Counted from the first letter of the stretch, positions 1 to 8,708 are shown. The stretch is 64,000 nucleotides of DNA from Paractinoplanes toevensis (GCF_018332695.1 NZ_BOQN01000040.1:30392-94391); one strand, 5' to 3'. Made by a program: numbers and translations. The notes: generated by a model from the letters alone, not told the origin.

Positions 1-698
1 ACCACGCCGCCACCCTGGCCGCGGAAGCGGTCCACGACCTGGACCTGGACGGCGTCTCCCTGGAGGGTTGCGGCCAGATGGGCGTCACCCACCTGGGCCA
101 CCACGAGAAAACCGACGGCGCCTGGTCCCCGGCAACCGCGCGCCTGCTGTCCATCTGCTGCTGCACCGCCTGCCAGCAGGCCTGGACGGCCGACGGCCTC
201 GACCCGGCCGAGGTGGTGGCCGCGCTGCGAGCGGGAACGCGCTCCGGCGACGTGCCGTCAGCGTCGCGGGCGGGCACGCCGTCCGGCGAGATGTTGTCCG
301 CGCTGCTGGCGGTCCGGCATCGGCACACCGACCTGCTGCGTGCTCAAGTGCTTGCCGCTCTGCCGGCGTCCCTGCCGGTCACGCTGCACGCGCACCCGGA
401 CCCGTGGGCGACCGGTCCGTCGCCGGGCCTGACCGCCTCCGCCGCCTCGGACGTGGATGCCCTCCTCGTGCCGTGCTGGCCACTCTCCTCCGAAGAACTC
501 GTCCGGCAGGCGGTCTCCCACGGCCGTCCGGTGGACGCCTACGTGACCCTGCTCCACCCGATGGATCCCGACGCGCTCGCCCCGCACGTCCAGGCCCTCA
601 AAGCCGCCGGCGCGAGCCGCTTCAGCCTCTACCACCTGGGCCTGGCCCCCGCCTGGCGCCAGGACCTTTTCGCCGCGATCGCCGCCGCGGTCGCATGA
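1..698 (+). CDS. Hypothetical protein, 5'-truncated
   Basis: The open frame is already running at base 3 and ends at TGA 696-698, so only the last ~231 residues are present. The visible part begins with HAATLAAEA and contains a conserved-looking block with a Cys-rich stretch (LSICCCTACQQAW, near base 145), followed by an Ala-rich alternating helix/strand pattern ending in SRFSLYHLGL. That alternation is compatible with the C-terminal half of a TIM-barrel protein, but I do not recognise the family. There is no signal peptide in the visible part. It lies directly upstream of a secreted GH79-like hydrolase with a near-overlapping junction, so it may belong to a sugar-metabolism operon that starts outside the window. 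Confidence 0.7.
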   Translation, partial: HAATLAAEAVHDLDLDGVSLEGCGQMGVTHLGHHEKTDGAWSPATARLLSICCCTACQQAWTADGLDPAEVVAALRAGTRSGDVPSASRAGTPSGEMLSALLAVRHRHTDLLRAQVLAALPASLPVTLHAHPDPWATGPSPGLTASAASDVDALLVPCWPLSSEELVRQAVSHGRPVDAYVTLLHPMDPDALAPHVQALKAAGASRFSLYHLGLAPAWRQDLFAAIAAAVA

Positions 699-709
699 AG
701 GAGCCAACC

Positions 710-2149
710 GTGTACCGAAGAGCAGCGGCCCTGACCGCCGCCGGTCTCGCCATCCTCGGCGTAGCAGCCCCAGTCCACGCCGAAACCACGAACGTTGGGG
801 CGGCTGTCACCGTCTCCGTCGACTCCGCGCATCCGGGTGGGCGCCTCGCCGCCGACGCCGTCGGGCTCTCGTTCGAGATGCGGGAGCTCGGCATCGGCAA
901 TCTCGACCCGGCCAAGGGCAACATGACCCAGCTGATGCGCACGCTCGGCCCGAGCAACCTGCGCATCGGCGGCAACACCCTCGACCGCGACACCCTCTGG
1001 GTCCCCGCCGGACAGACCCCACCCGACCCCAAACCGGCCTGGGTCGAGGACATAGTCACCCCGAACGACCTCAAACGGCTGCGCAGCCTCCTCGACGCCA
1101 CCAACTGGAAGGCCGAGGTAGGCGTAAACGTGGGCCGCTGGGACCCGGCCCTGGCCGCCGACCAGGTCCGAACCATGGACCGCATCCTCGGCAAACGCCT
1201 GGTAGCAGTGGAATGCGGCAACGAGCCGGACCAGTGGGAGGGTAAAGCGCTGCGCCCGCCCGGCTTCGCCTACCCGCAGTACCACGCCGACTGGTCCGCC
1301 TGCGCCGACGTCGTCGGCCACGGCCGGATAGCCGGCCCCGACACGGCGGGCACGTCATCCTCCTGGGCGTCGTCGCTGGCCGCCGACGAACACGCCCGGA
1401 TGTCGATGCTGACCGTCCACCAGTACGCGTCCGGCCCGGACATCACGATCGACCGGATGCTCGCGCCCGGCCAGATCACCGCGCAGCTCAAGGCGGTGTC
1501 GAGCAACCTGGCCGCGGCCACCGCGAACGGTCTCCCGATGCGGGTGGACGAGGCCAACTCGGCGTACAGCGGTGGTGTCGACGGCGTCAGCAACAAGTAC
1601 GCGTCCGCCCTCTGGGTGATCGATTACGGCCTGTCGATGGCGCAGGCCGGGATGGCCGGCGTCAACATCCACGGTGGCCTCGGCGTCTGCAACGACCCGA
1701 TCTGGAACGGCAAATTCCAGCGCTACACCCCGATCTGCGCGTCCAGCAAGGCCTACGAGCTGGCCCAGCAGTACAAGGTCATGCCGATCTACTACGGCAT
1801 CTGGATGACGAGGCAGCTGGGTTCGGGCCGGTTCCTGCCGGTCACGGTCAATTCAACCAACAACATTTCCGCGTACGCCGTGAAGGGCAACGACGGGCGC
1901 ACCCGCATCGCCGTGGTGCAGAAGGACACCGCCCCGGCCGAGATCACCCTCGCCGTCGGTGGCCGTGATCGGGCCGCCTCGGTGCTGGCGATGACCGGCA
2001 CCGGGCTCGACCAGGAGGCCACCACCATCCAGGACGCGACGGTCGACGCCGCGGGCCGCTTCCACCCCGTACCGTCATCGGCCCGGGTGGAGGCCGGCCA
2101 GCTGACGCTGACCGTGGCAGCCGGTAGCGCAGTGGTGGTGACGCTGTGA
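710..2149 (+). CDS. Secreted glycoside hydrolase, GH79-like (beta-glucuronidase/heparanase type)
   Basis: Predicted 479-residue exported retaining glycosidase that would remove glucuronic acid or a related sugar from polysaccharides or glycans. An N-terminal signal peptide with cleavage near residue 24 (VHA-ETT) is visible. The clan GH-A acid/base candidate is Glu172 in CGNEPDQW, and the nucleophile candidate is Glu281 in RVDEANSAY; both contexts suit GH79. A small beta domain follows the barrel. GTG 710 is chosen because AAGGAG (698-703) lies 6 nt upstream; an in-frame ATG at 695 overlaps the previous stop and would place the ribosome site inside the gene. The stop overlaps the next GTG start, so the pair is translationally coupled. 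Substrate is inferred from family only. Confidence 0.82.
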   Translation: MYRRAAALTAAGLAILGVAAPVHAETTNVGAAVTVSVDSAHPGGRLAADAVGLSFEMRELGIGNLDPAKGNMTQLMRTLGPSNLRIGGNTLDRDTLWVPAGQTPPDPKPAWVEDIVTPNDLKRLRSLLDATNWKAEVGVNVGRWDPALAADQVRTMDRILGKRLVAVECGNEPDQWEGKALRPPGFAYPQYHADWSACADVVGHGRIAGPDTAGTSSSWASSLAADEHARMSMLTVHQYASGPDITIDRMLAPGQITAQLKAVSSNLAAATANGLPMRVDEANSAYSGGVDGVSNKYASALWVIDYGLSMAQAGMAGVNIHGGLGVCNDPIWNGKFQRYTPICASSKAYELAQQYKVMPIYYGIWMTRQLGSGRFLPVTVNSTNNISAYAVKGNDGRTRIAVVQKDTAPAEITLAVGGRDRAASVLAMTGTGLDQEATTIQDATVDAAGRFHPVPSSARVEAGQLTLTVAAGSAVVVTL

Positions 2150-3438
2150 AACGCCGTACGCTGCTGGCCGCGGGTTTTCTGCCTTTTGTTCCCTTCCCTG
2201 ACCGTTCGGGGCTGGTGACGGTCGCGGCGGCGTCGGCGGCCCGCACCGACCGCCGGCCGGTGGCCGGCGGCGTGCACGATCCGCGCGCCGGCCGGACCTT
2301 CATCTCGTGGGGCGGCTTCCAGGAGGACAATTACGTTCAGGAGTACGACCATCGCCGGCGCACGTGGTCGGCGCCGGTGCGGGTGGCGGGCGGTGACAAC
2401 GATTCGCACAACTACCCGACCCTGATCCAGGCCGACGACGGGCACCTGCTGGTCTTCCGTGGCCTGCACAACCGCGAGCTGTGGGTGGCCCGGTCGCCGC
2501 GGCCGCACTCGATCGCCGGCGTCTGGACCGACACGATCATCCCGGCGGGCGTCGGCGCGACCTACCCGATGCCGGTGAAGACGTCGTCCGGCCACATCTT
2601 CGTGTTCATCCGGGAGACGGCCGGCGACTTCGACCCGGCGTTCCCCACCGACACCCGCCCGATGAAGTACGTCCGGTCGGTCGACGACGGCCGCACCTGG
2701 CAGAGCTCCACCGAGCTGACCGGTGACCGCTGGTGCATCGCGCCGCTCGGCCGCCCCGACAACATGAACGAGATCTACATCGGCCAGCTGCGCCACTTCG
2801 CCCACCCGGATCGCATCGCGATGGTCTGGACCCTGGCCGGTGGCGGGCCGGAGGGCCATCTGCACGACCGCTACCACCGCAACGTCTACTACGCCGAGTT
2901 CAACCCGTCGACCTTGCGTTTCCGCTCGGCGGCCGGACACGACCTGGGCACCGTGGTCGACGACGCCGGCCAGGAGCAACACCTGAAGGTCGCCACCACT
3001 GACCTTCAGGTGGTGAACCCGCGCTCACCCGACTACATCAGCCTGGTCGGCGCCACGCACGGCGGCCGATCCCCGTTCGTGGTCTGGATGCAGCTCGACG
3101 AGCAGGCCCGGGTGCACGGCCACGCCGCGGTGCACCACCGCGGTGGCGGCTGGCGTCACCAGGACCTGGGCACCGGCGCCCGGGTCCGCGATATGGAGCC
3201 GGCCGACGACCGGTCCTGGCGGGTGTACGCCACTCCGGACCCGGCGGCCACCGGCGTCGACACGTACCGCCTGGTCCCCGGCCGGTCCTGGCACCGCGAG
3301 TCGACCCTCGCCACACCGCAGCCGATCCAGCGCATCGAGGTGATCACCGGCCACCGCCGTTCGCCACGCTTGCTGCTGACCGGCGCCAGCAGCGCCCGCG
3401 AGGTGACCGTCGCCGACGGTGACGTGTACGTGGCCTAG
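2146..3438 (+). CDS. BNR-repeat containing secreted protein (BNR_4-like)
   Basis: A 430-residue protein starting with GTG that overlaps the stop of the GH79-like gene by four bases. The N-terminus MKRRTLLAAG is a Tat-like signal. The mature part has BNR/Asp-box-type features such as SVDDGRTWQS near residue 180 and the pattern HDPRAGRTFISWGG near residue 45, characteristic of the BNR_4 family of beta-propeller proteins often found beside glycan-degrading enzymes. Some relatives are polysaccharide lyases or sialidase-like, but no catalytic set can be assigned here. Co-expression with the GH79-like enzyme suggests a shared polysaccharide substrate. The stop TAG (3436-3438) interlocks with the stop of the convergent glycosyltransferase. 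Confidence 0.8.
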   Translation: MKRRTLLAAGFLPFVPFPDRSGLVTVAAASAARTDRRPVAGGVHDPRAGRTFISWGGFQEDNYVQEYDHRRRTWSAPVRVAGGDNDSHNYPTLIQADDGHLLVFRGLHNRELWVARSPRPHSIAGVWTDTIIPAGVGATYPMPVKTSSGHIFVFIRETAGDFDPAFPTDTRPMKYVRSVDDGRTWQSSTELTGDRWCIAPLGRPDNMNEIYIGQLRHFAHPDRIAMVWTLAGGGPEGHLHDRYHRNVYYAEFNPSTLRFRSAAGHDLGTVVDDAGQEQHLKVATTDLQVVNPRSPDYISLVGATHGGRSPFVVWMQLDEQARVHGHAAVHHRGGGWRHQDLGTGARVRDMEPADDRSWRVYATPDPAATGVDTYRLVPGRSWHRESTLATPQPIQRIEVITGHRRSPRLLLTGASSAREVTVADGDVYVA

Positions 3439-4619
3439 CCTTCCAGCCGCTCGATGAAGGAGAGCACGGCGGCGGCGCCGTCCTCGGCGCCGATCTGCCG
3501 GGCCAGCTCGGCGGCGCGCTCGCGGTAGGCCGTGCGGTCGAGGCAGGAGCGTACGGCGTCGGTCAGGGTTTCGGCGGTCAGCTCGTGCATCGGCACCGGC
3601 CGGGGTGCGACGCCGACGTGGTGCAGCCGGTCCGCCCAGAAGGGCTGGTCGACCAGGACCGGCACCGGGATCGCCGGGACACCCGCGCGCAGGCCGGCCG
3701 CGGTCGTGCCGGCCCCGGCGTGGTGCACCACGGCGGCCGTGCGCGGGAACAGCCAGCCGTGCGGCAGGTCGCCGACCAGCAGGATGTCGTCGCCGGCCGG
3801 GCCGAGTCCGGCCCAGCCGGCCTGGACCACCGCGCGCACGCCGGCCCGGCGCACGGTGGCCGCGACGATGTCGTGCAGCCGGTCGTGGTCGGGCAGCATG
3901 CTGCCGAACCCGACGAACACCGGCGGGGGACCGGCCGCGAGGAAGTCGACGAGCGGTTCCGGTGGCTGCCAGACCGGTGGGTCGGCCGGCCACCAGTAGC
4001 CGGTGACCCGCACCGCCGCCGGCCAGTCGGCGGGCCGGGGGACCACCGCCGGGCTGAAGCCGTGGAAGACCGGCCAGTCCTCCGGCGGGTTCGCCGCCGC
4101 TTCCGAGGCGCCCAGTCGCCGCAGCACGCCGGCGTAGAGGGCGCCGGTCCGGGCCAGCACCGCCCGGCCCGCGGCGAGGTTGTCGTCCGGGCCGTCCGAC
4201 GGCAGCCCGGGCGGCGGGAACTCCCTCGTGGGGACGCCGGGAGCGAGATAGACGGCGGCGCTCGGGATGCCGGAACGCTCGGCGGCGAACCGGCTCAGCG
4301 GGGCCGGGCCGAACGCGGTGAGCACCAGGTCGGTGCCGGCCTCCGTGGCGGCCAGCACGCCGTCGCCCAGCTCGTCGAGGAACGCCGCGAAGACCTCCCG
4401 CGCGGCGTCCGGGGAGGGTGCCGCCGTGCGGGCGCGGACCAGCTCGACCGGGTCGCCGGGCAGACTCCGGTGCTCCAGGCCGCTGTCCCGGACCAGGCCG
4501 GCGAACCGGTCGTGGGCGGCCAGCGCCACTCGATGGCCGGCCTGCTGGAGCCGTTGACCCAGGCCGGTGAACGGGGCGACGTCACCGCGCGAACCCGCGG
4601 TCACGATCAATATCCGCAT
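3435..4619 (-). CDS. GT1-family glycosyltransferase (YjiC/MGT type)
   Basis: A 394-residue cytoplasmic GT-B glycosyltransferase of the UDP-glucuronosyl/macrolide type, which would move an activated sugar to a small acceptor such as a sterol, macrolide or polyketide. The start MRILIVTAGSRGDVAPF is the classic N-terminal acceptor-domain motif. The C-terminal donor-binding segment runs from LVGDLPHGWLFPRTAAVVHHAGAG to TTAAGL, around residues 285-310, with the conserved His and Gly-Thr. It ends tail-to-tail with the BNR gene, the two stops sharing CTAG at 3435-3438. No aglycone pathway lies beside it, so the acceptor is unknown; xenobiotic detoxification is possible. Confidence 0.88.
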   Translation of the reverse strand: MRILIVTAGSRGDVAPFTGLGQRLQQAGHRVALAAHDRFAGLVRDSGLEHRSLPGDPVELVRARTAAPSPDAAREVFAAFLDELGDGVLAATEAGTDLVLTAFGPAPLSRFAAERSGIPSAAVYLAPGVPTREFPPPGLPSDGPDDNLAAGRAVLARTGALYAGVLRRLGASEAAANPPEDWPVFHGFSPAVVPRPADWPAAVRVTGYWWPADPPVWQPPEPLVDFLAAGPPPVFVGFGSMLPDHDRLHDIVAATVRRAGVRAVVQAGWAGLGPAGDDILLVGDLPHGWLFPRTAAVVHHAGAGTTAAGLRAGVPAIPVPVLVDQPFWADRLHHVGVAPRPVPMHELTAETLTDAVRSCLDRTAYRERAAELARQIGAEDGAAAVLSFIERLEG

Positions 4620-4660
4620 CGCCCCAGGGTCGCAAATAATGGGGTGGGTAGGCTTTCGGG

Positions 4661-5050
4661 GTGGCTGAACTGGATGAAGAGACGATCGCGTTCGCCCATC
4701 GCATGTTCGATCTGGCCCGCTCCGGTGGCACCGAGGAGCTGATCGGCAACGTCATCGCGGGCCTCCCGCCCAACCTCACCAACGACAAGGGCGACACGCT
4801 GCTGATCCTCGCGGCCTATCACAATCACGTCGACACCGTCATCGCGCTGCTGGAGCAGGGCGCCGACCCGAACCGGGTCAACGACCGCGGGCAGTCCGCC
4901 CTCTCCGCCGCGGTCTTCCGGCAGAACGCCGAGACGGTGAAGGCGCTGCTCGCCACCGGTGCCGACCCGGCCGGCGGCACCCCGTCCGCCCTGGCCACCG
5001 CGGAGTTCTTCGAGCTTCCGGAGATGGCCGCGCTGCTGCGCGGGGCCTGA
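4661..5050 (+). CDS. Ankyrin-repeat protein
   Basis: A 129-residue cytoplasmic protein beginning at GTG 4661. It contains about three ankyrin repeats: GDTLLILAAYHNHVDTVIALLEQGADPN (residues ~44-71), GQSALSAAVFRQNAETVKALLATGADP (~77-103) and a degenerate third repeat ending LPEMAALLRGA. Proteins of this length are common in Actinomycetota, often beside catalase or peroxidase genes, and act as protein-interaction scaffolds. The partner here is unknown. It starts head-to-head with the glycosyltransferase, leaving 41 bp for both promoters, and is followed 42 bp later by the zinc alcohol dehydrogenase. Confidence 0.88.
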   Translation: MAELDEETIAFAHRMFDLARSGGTEELIGNVIAGLPPNLTNDKGDTLLILAAYHNHVDTVIALLEQGADPNRVNDRGQSALSAAVFRQNAETVKALLATGADPAGGTPSALATAEFFELPEMAALLRGA

Positions 5051-5092
5051 CTCTGCACTGCCGTACCAGTAGAAATCTTTTCGGAGGACACC

Positions 5093-6136
5093 ATTCGTAC
5101 CGTCAACGCCATCGCCGCGCCCTCGGCCACCGAACCGCTCGTGCGCACCACCATCGAGCGGCGCGACCTGGGGCCGCGCGATGTTCTGATCGAGATCCGC
5201 TACGCCGGCATCTGCCACTCCGACATCCACACCGTGCGCGGCGAGTGGGGTCCGATCTCGTACCCGCAGACCGTCGGCCACGAGATCGTCGGCGCGGTCA
5301 CCGAGGTCGGAGCCGAGGTCGCCCGGCACGCCGTCGGCGACCGGGTCGGGGTCGGCTGCATGGTCAACTCGTGCCGGGAGTGCGTCAACTGCCAGGCCGG
5401 GCAGGAGCAGTACTGCCTGGCCGGCAACACCGGGACGTACACGGCGGTCGACCGGGACGGCACGATCACCCAGGGCGGCTACTCGACGCACATCGTGGTG
5501 GACGAGGACTTCGTGCTGCGGGTGCCCGAGTCGATCCCGTACGAGAAGGCGGCCCCGCTGCTCTGCGCCGGGATCACCACGTACTCTCCGCTGTCGCACT
5601 GGAAAGCCGGACCCGGCAGCAAGGTCGCCGTGGTCGGTCTGGGCGGGCTCGGCCACATGGCCGTCAAGATCGCCGCCGCGATGGGCGCCGAGGTCACCGT
5701 CCTGTCGCAGACCCTCGGCAAGAAGGACGACGGCCTGGCCTTCGGCGCGCGGCACTACTACGCCACGGGCGACCCGGACACCTTCGAGAAGCTGAAGAAC
5801 ACGTTCGACCTGATCGTCAACACGGTCAGCGCGCCGGTCGACATGGGCGCCTACCTGTCGCTGCTGCGCCTGGACGGCACCCTGGTCGCGGTGGGCGCCC
5901 CGCCCGAGCCGCTGCCGGTGCAGGTGTTCGCGCTGTTCGGCAACCGGCGCTCGTTCGCCGGTTCGAGCATCGGCGGCATCGCCGAGACCCAGGAGATGCT
6001 CGACTTCTGCGCCGAGCACGGCATCGCCCCCGAGGTCGAGGTCATCGACGGCGACGCGGTGAACGAGGCCTACGAGCGGGTGCTCAAGTCCGACGTCCGC
6101 TACCGCTTCGTGATCGACATCGACTCGATCCGCTGA
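5093..6136 (+). CDS. Zinc-dependent NAD(P) alcohol dehydrogenase, apparent ATT start
   Basis: A 347-residue medium-chain dehydrogenase of the YahK/CinnADH-like type, oxidising primary alcohols or reducing aldehydes. Catalytic zinc ligands are Cys41 (AGICHSD) and His63 (VGHE); the structural zinc set is Cys94, 97, 100 and 108; the Rossmann motif GLGGLG is near residue 181. The conserved family N-terminus resembling MRTVNA.AAPSA is encoded here, but its first codon is ATT at 5093. GGAGG (5083-5087) sits 5 nt upstream. The first conventional start downstream, GTG 5141, would delete the first 16 residues and has no ribosome site, and no ATG, GTG or TTG lies between the upstream gene and 5093. A rare ATT initiation or a single-base error are both possible. 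Confidence 0.9.
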   Translation: MRTVNAIAAPSATEPLVRTTIERRDLGPRDVLIEIRYAGICHSDIHTVRGEWGPISYPQTVGHEIVGAVTEVGAEVARHAVGDRVGVGCMVNSCRECVNCQAGQEQYCLAGNTGTYTAVDRDGTITQGGYSTHIVVDEDFVLRVPESIPYEKAAPLLCAGITTYSPLSHWKAGPGSKVAVVGLGGLGHMAVKIAAAMGAEVTVLSQTLGKKDDGLAFGARHYYATGDPDTFEKLKNTFDLIVNTVSAPVDMGAYLSLLRLDGTLVAVGAPPEPLPVQVFALFGNRRSFAGSSIGGIAETQEMLDFCAEHGIAPEVEVIDGDAVNEAYERVLKSDVRYRFVIDIDSIR

Positions 6137-6179
6137 TCCGGGCGGCCCGCCTCGGGAGGATAGGCCGGGAGGGCGTGCG

Positions 6180-7106
6180 ATGAAGGCAGTGCGGTTCAGT
6201 CGGTTCGGCGGGCCGGAGGTCCTCGAGATCGTGGATCTTCCGGACCCGCATCCCGGGCCGGGGGAGGTGCGGATCGCGGTGCGGGCGGCCGGGGTCAGCC
6301 TCAGCGACTGGAAGAAGCGCAAGGGTCTGATGGATCAGGAACTTCCACAGACCATGGGGTACGAAGCGGCCGGTGTCGTCGACGAGGTCGGCGAGGGTGT
6401 CGCGGGCGTGGCGGCCGGTGACCGGGTGTTCGGCGTCTGCGGCGACGGGGCGGCGCAGGCCGAACTGGCCGTGCTGTCGGCCTGGTCGCCGATCCCGCCG
6501 GCGCTCGACTTCGCGTCCGTCGCCGCGCTGCCGGCCGCCATCGAGACGGCCGCGCGGGCCCTCGACCAGCTCGGCGTCCGGAGCGGCGGCACGCTCCTGG
6601 TCAACGGCGCGTCCGGGAGTGTCGGCAGTGCCGCGGTGCAGTTCGCGGTGGTCCGCGGGGCCCGCGTGATCGGCACGGCCGGCCCGGCCAACCAGGACTT
6701 CGTGCGCTCGCTCGGCGCCGAGCCGGTCGTCTACGGCGACGGCCTCGCCGGGCGGGTGCGCGCGCTCGCCCCGGGCGGTGTCGACCTGGCCCTCGACGTC
6801 GCCGGCAGCGGCGTCCTGCCGGAACTCATCGAGCTGGCCGGGGGCGCGGAGCACGTGCTCACCGTCGCCGATTTCGCCGGGGCCCAGAAGTACGGCGTGC
6901 GGTTCAGCCGGGGTGACTCCGGCCGGGCGCTCTACATTCTCGCCGAGATCGGCGGGCTGATCGAGTCCGGGCGTTTCGCGCTCCCGCCGGTGCGGGCCTT
7001 CCCGCTGACCGAGGTGGCCGAAGCCCACCGGGTCAGCGAGTCGGGGCAGGCGCGCGGCAAGATCGTACTGACTCTTCCGGGTGATTTGTCCGAAATAAGG
7101 GCATAG
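6180..7106 (+). CDS. NADP-dependent quinone-oxidoreductase-like MDR enzyme
   Basis: A 308-residue zinc-free medium-chain reductase of the QOR/enoyl-reductase type. Evidence is the start MKAVRFSRFGGPEVLEI, the GYEAAGVVDEVGEGV block near residue 60, and the nucleotide-binding stretch LLVNGASGSVGSAAVQFA near residues 139-156. There are no zinc-ligand cysteines, unlike the preceding dehydrogenase. It would reduce quinones or alpha,beta-unsaturated carbonyls with NADPH. It follows the alcohol dehydrogenase by 43 bp on the same strand, with GGGAGG upstream of the ATG, so both are probably transcribed together. The natural substrate cannot be named. Confidence 0.88.
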   Translation: MKAVRFSRFGGPEVLEIVDLPDPHPGPGEVRIAVRAAGVSLSDWKKRKGLMDQELPQTMGYEAAGVVDEVGEGVAGVAAGDRVFGVCGDGAAQAELAVLSAWSPIPPALDFASVAALPAAIETAARALDQLGVRSGGTLLVNGASGSVGSAAVQFAVVRGARVIGTAGPANQDFVRSLGAEPVVYGDGLAGRVRALAPGGVDLALDVAGSGVLPELIELAGGAEHVLTVADFAGAQKYGVRFSRGDSGRALYILAEIGGLIESGRFALPPVRAFPLTEVAEAHRVSESGQARGKIVLTLPGDLSEIRA

Positions 7107-7167
7107 TTGACGGCTTGGTGTGGTTGCCTCGGCCGGGCGTCAATGGTGGCGCCGGACGGGAGACACC

Positions 7168-7608
7168 ATGCGACGCCTCACCACGCTCGCCGCCCTGTGC
7201 TCGATCGCGGCGCTCGTGCCGGCCGCCCCGGTGGCCGCCGCGCCGCCTCGGGCTGCCGCGCCGGCCCAGGCGACCGCGCCGGCCCGGGCGACCGCGATCG
7301 TGCTCGAACGGTCGGGCGGGTTCGCGGGGCGCCAGGAGTCGTTCGTGGTCGACCGCACCACCGTCGGCGGCGAACGGTCGCTGCGGCTGGCCGCCCGCCC
7401 CGAGTTCCGCCGGCTGCGCGGCTCCTACCAGCCGGCCAACCCCTGCTGCGACCGCTTCCTCTACCGGCTCGCCGTCACCTACCGGGACGGCCGCCACAAG
7501 ACGGTCTCCACCGTCCAGGGCGGCACCGCACCGCGCATTCTCTGGGACCTCATCGGCGAGGTGCAGCGGGTCGGCGTACGCCCGATGCCGTTTTCTCCGG
7601 GAACGTGA
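7168..7608 (+). CDS. Secreted emfourin-like putative protease inhibitor
   Basis: A 146-residue exported protein. The start at ATG 7168 is supported by GGGAG at 7158-7162; an in-frame upstream ATG at 7120 has no such site. Residues 1-26 form a signal peptide (cut near AAA-PPR), followed by an Ala/Pro linker. The folded part starts IVLERSGGFAGRQESFVVD and continues with a phenylalanine/leucine segment, a paired Cys-Cys (NPCCDRF), YRLAVTYRDGRHKTV and a C-terminal helix LWDLIGEV. This order of a SGGFAG strand, a Y-x-L-x-V strand and a final helix resembles emfourin, the inhibitor of protealysin-type M4 metalloproteases. No M4 protease lies in the window, so the function is inferred from pattern resemblance only. 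Confidence 0.6.
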   Translation: MRRLTTLAALCSIAALVPAAPVAAAPPRAAAPAQATAPARATAIVLERSGGFAGRQESFVVDRTTVGGERSLRLAARPEFRRLRGSYQPANPCCDRFLYRLAVTYRDGRHKTVSTVQGGTAPRILWDLIGEVQRVGVRPMPFSPGT

Positions 7609-7673
7609 CCGGAAGGCGGTTCTCGACACGTTGTTCGCTTCCCGCGGCGGGATGTAGCTGCGAGAATGCCCGG

Positions 7674-7853
7674 ATGGACGACCAGAAGCGGCACGCCGAG
7701 GACGATCCGGACACCACCCCGTCGATGAGCCGTAGGGCGCTCTTCGGCCGCACCACCTTGCTGGCGGCCGGCGCGGCCGCGACCCTGCTCGGCCTGACCG
7801 CCTGCCCCGGTGGCGACGGCGACGACGATGATGACGACGAGGACGACGACTGA
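7674..7853 (+). CDS. Tiny Tat-type lipoprotein with poly-Asp tail
   Basis: A 59-residue protein. Residues 1-17 are polar. They are followed by a Tat-like motif (MSRRALFGRTTLL), a hydrophobic stretch and a lipobox LTAC at about residues 42-45, after which only PGGDGDDDDDDEDDD remains. A lipid-anchored acidic peptide of about 15 residues would be left on the outer face of the membrane. The length and tail make an enzymatic role unlikely; metal binding or charge display are possible. It follows the emfourin-like gene by 65 bp and precedes the lipase gene. The clear signal architecture supports a real gene, although an alternative start at the internal ATG of MSRR cannot be excluded. Confidence 0.6.
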   Translation: MDDQKRHAEDDPDTTPSMSRRALFGRTTLLAAGAAATLLGLTACPGGDGDDDDDDEDDD

Positions 7854-7980
7854 CTGCCGAGCGGGATGAGCATCGGCTCGCCCGCTGTCCGGCCCGCCGG
7901 CGACCACTGGTGATTTCACCGATGCGTGGCTAGTTTTATGCACCGACGATGCAGAGACCCCGAACGCCTCTGGAGGTTTC

Positions 7981-8646
7981 ATGCGTCGTCTCATCGTCCT
8001 GATCACCGCCGTGCTGGCCGCGCTCGCACTGAGCCCGGCCGTCCCCGCGGCCGCCGCCCCCGGCACCCCGGTGATCTTCGTGCACGGTTACACCGGCAGT
8101 GCCTCGAACTGGACCACCGCGATCTCGGTCTTCCGGGCCGGCGGCTATTCCAGCAGCGAGCTGTTCGCGTACGAGTACAACTCCTACGGGAACAACATCA
8201 CCAACGCGCAGGGCCTGGCCAGTTACGTCAGTCAGGTCCGGTCGCGCACCGGCGCGGCCCAGGTCGACATCGTCAACCACTCGATGGGCGGCCTGGTCAG
8301 CCTGTGGTATCTCAAGCAGCTCGGTGGCGCCCAGTACGTGCGGCATCTGGCCTCGATCGCCGGCGCCAACCACGGCACCACGTACGCCAGCGCCTGCCTG
8401 GTCTACACCACCTGCCAGCAGATGTATCCCGGCTCGTCGTTCATCAACACGCTGAGCTCCGGCGACGAGACACCGGGCAGCACCAGGTACGGAACGTGGT
8501 ACTCGCCGTGTGACGGCATCATCATCCCGTACACGAGCACCGTGCTGAGCGGCGCCACCAACAACTACGTGGCGTGCCAGACCCACATCGGCTACCTGAC
8601 CGACACGGTCACGCTCAGCCAGGTCCGATCCTTCCTGGCGACCTGA
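7981..8646 (+). CDS. Secreted triacylglycerol lipase (lipase class 2 type)
   Basis: A 221-residue extracellular alpha/beta-hydrolase that cleaves ester bonds of lipids. A signal peptide spans residues 1-26 (ending AAA-APG). The oxyanion region is VIFVHGYTGS (31-40). The catalytic triad can be read as Ser101 in NHSMGG, Asp178 in CDGI and His202 in THIGYL. Four Cys residues in the C-terminal half could form disulfides (pairs around 139/145 and 177/199). Start ATG 7981 has GGAGG about 5 nt upstream. The small size and motif set match the Streptomyces/Bacillus LipA-EstA group. A GC-rich hairpin after the stop ends the unit. Confidence 0.92.
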   Translation: MRRLIVLITAVLAALALSPAVPAAAAPGTPVIFVHGYTGSASNWTTAISVFRAGGYSSSELFAYEYNSYGNNITNAQGLASYVSQVRSRTGAAQVDIVNHSMGGLVSLWYLKQLGGAQYVRHLASIAGANHGTTYASACLVYTTCQQMYPGSSFINTLSSGDETPGSTRYGTWYSPCDGIIIPYTSTVLSGATNNYVACQTHIGYLTDTVTLSQVRSFLAT

Positions 8647-8657
8647 CCCCTCCCGCG

Positions 8658-8691
8658 GACGGCCGCGTGCCCGGCAGGGTGCGCGGCCGTC
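8658..8691 (+). terminator. Hairpin after lipase gene
   Basis: A perfect 10-bp stem (8658-8667 with 8682-8691) encloses a 14-nt loop that can itself form a CCC/GGG pair. It starts 11 nt after the lipase stop. There is no T run, so it would be an actinobacterial-type stem terminator or mRNA 3'-end stabiliser. Confidence 0.55.
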
Positions 8692-8708
8692 ACGTATGGT
8701 CCGATCGC

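Noticed and set aside
7107..7853. A single 248-codon frame merging the inhibitor and the acidic lipoprotein regions
   Set aside because: The Tat signal and lipobox begin only at ATG 7674, and the upstream part is out of frame with the inhibitor gene, so it is a shadow extension.
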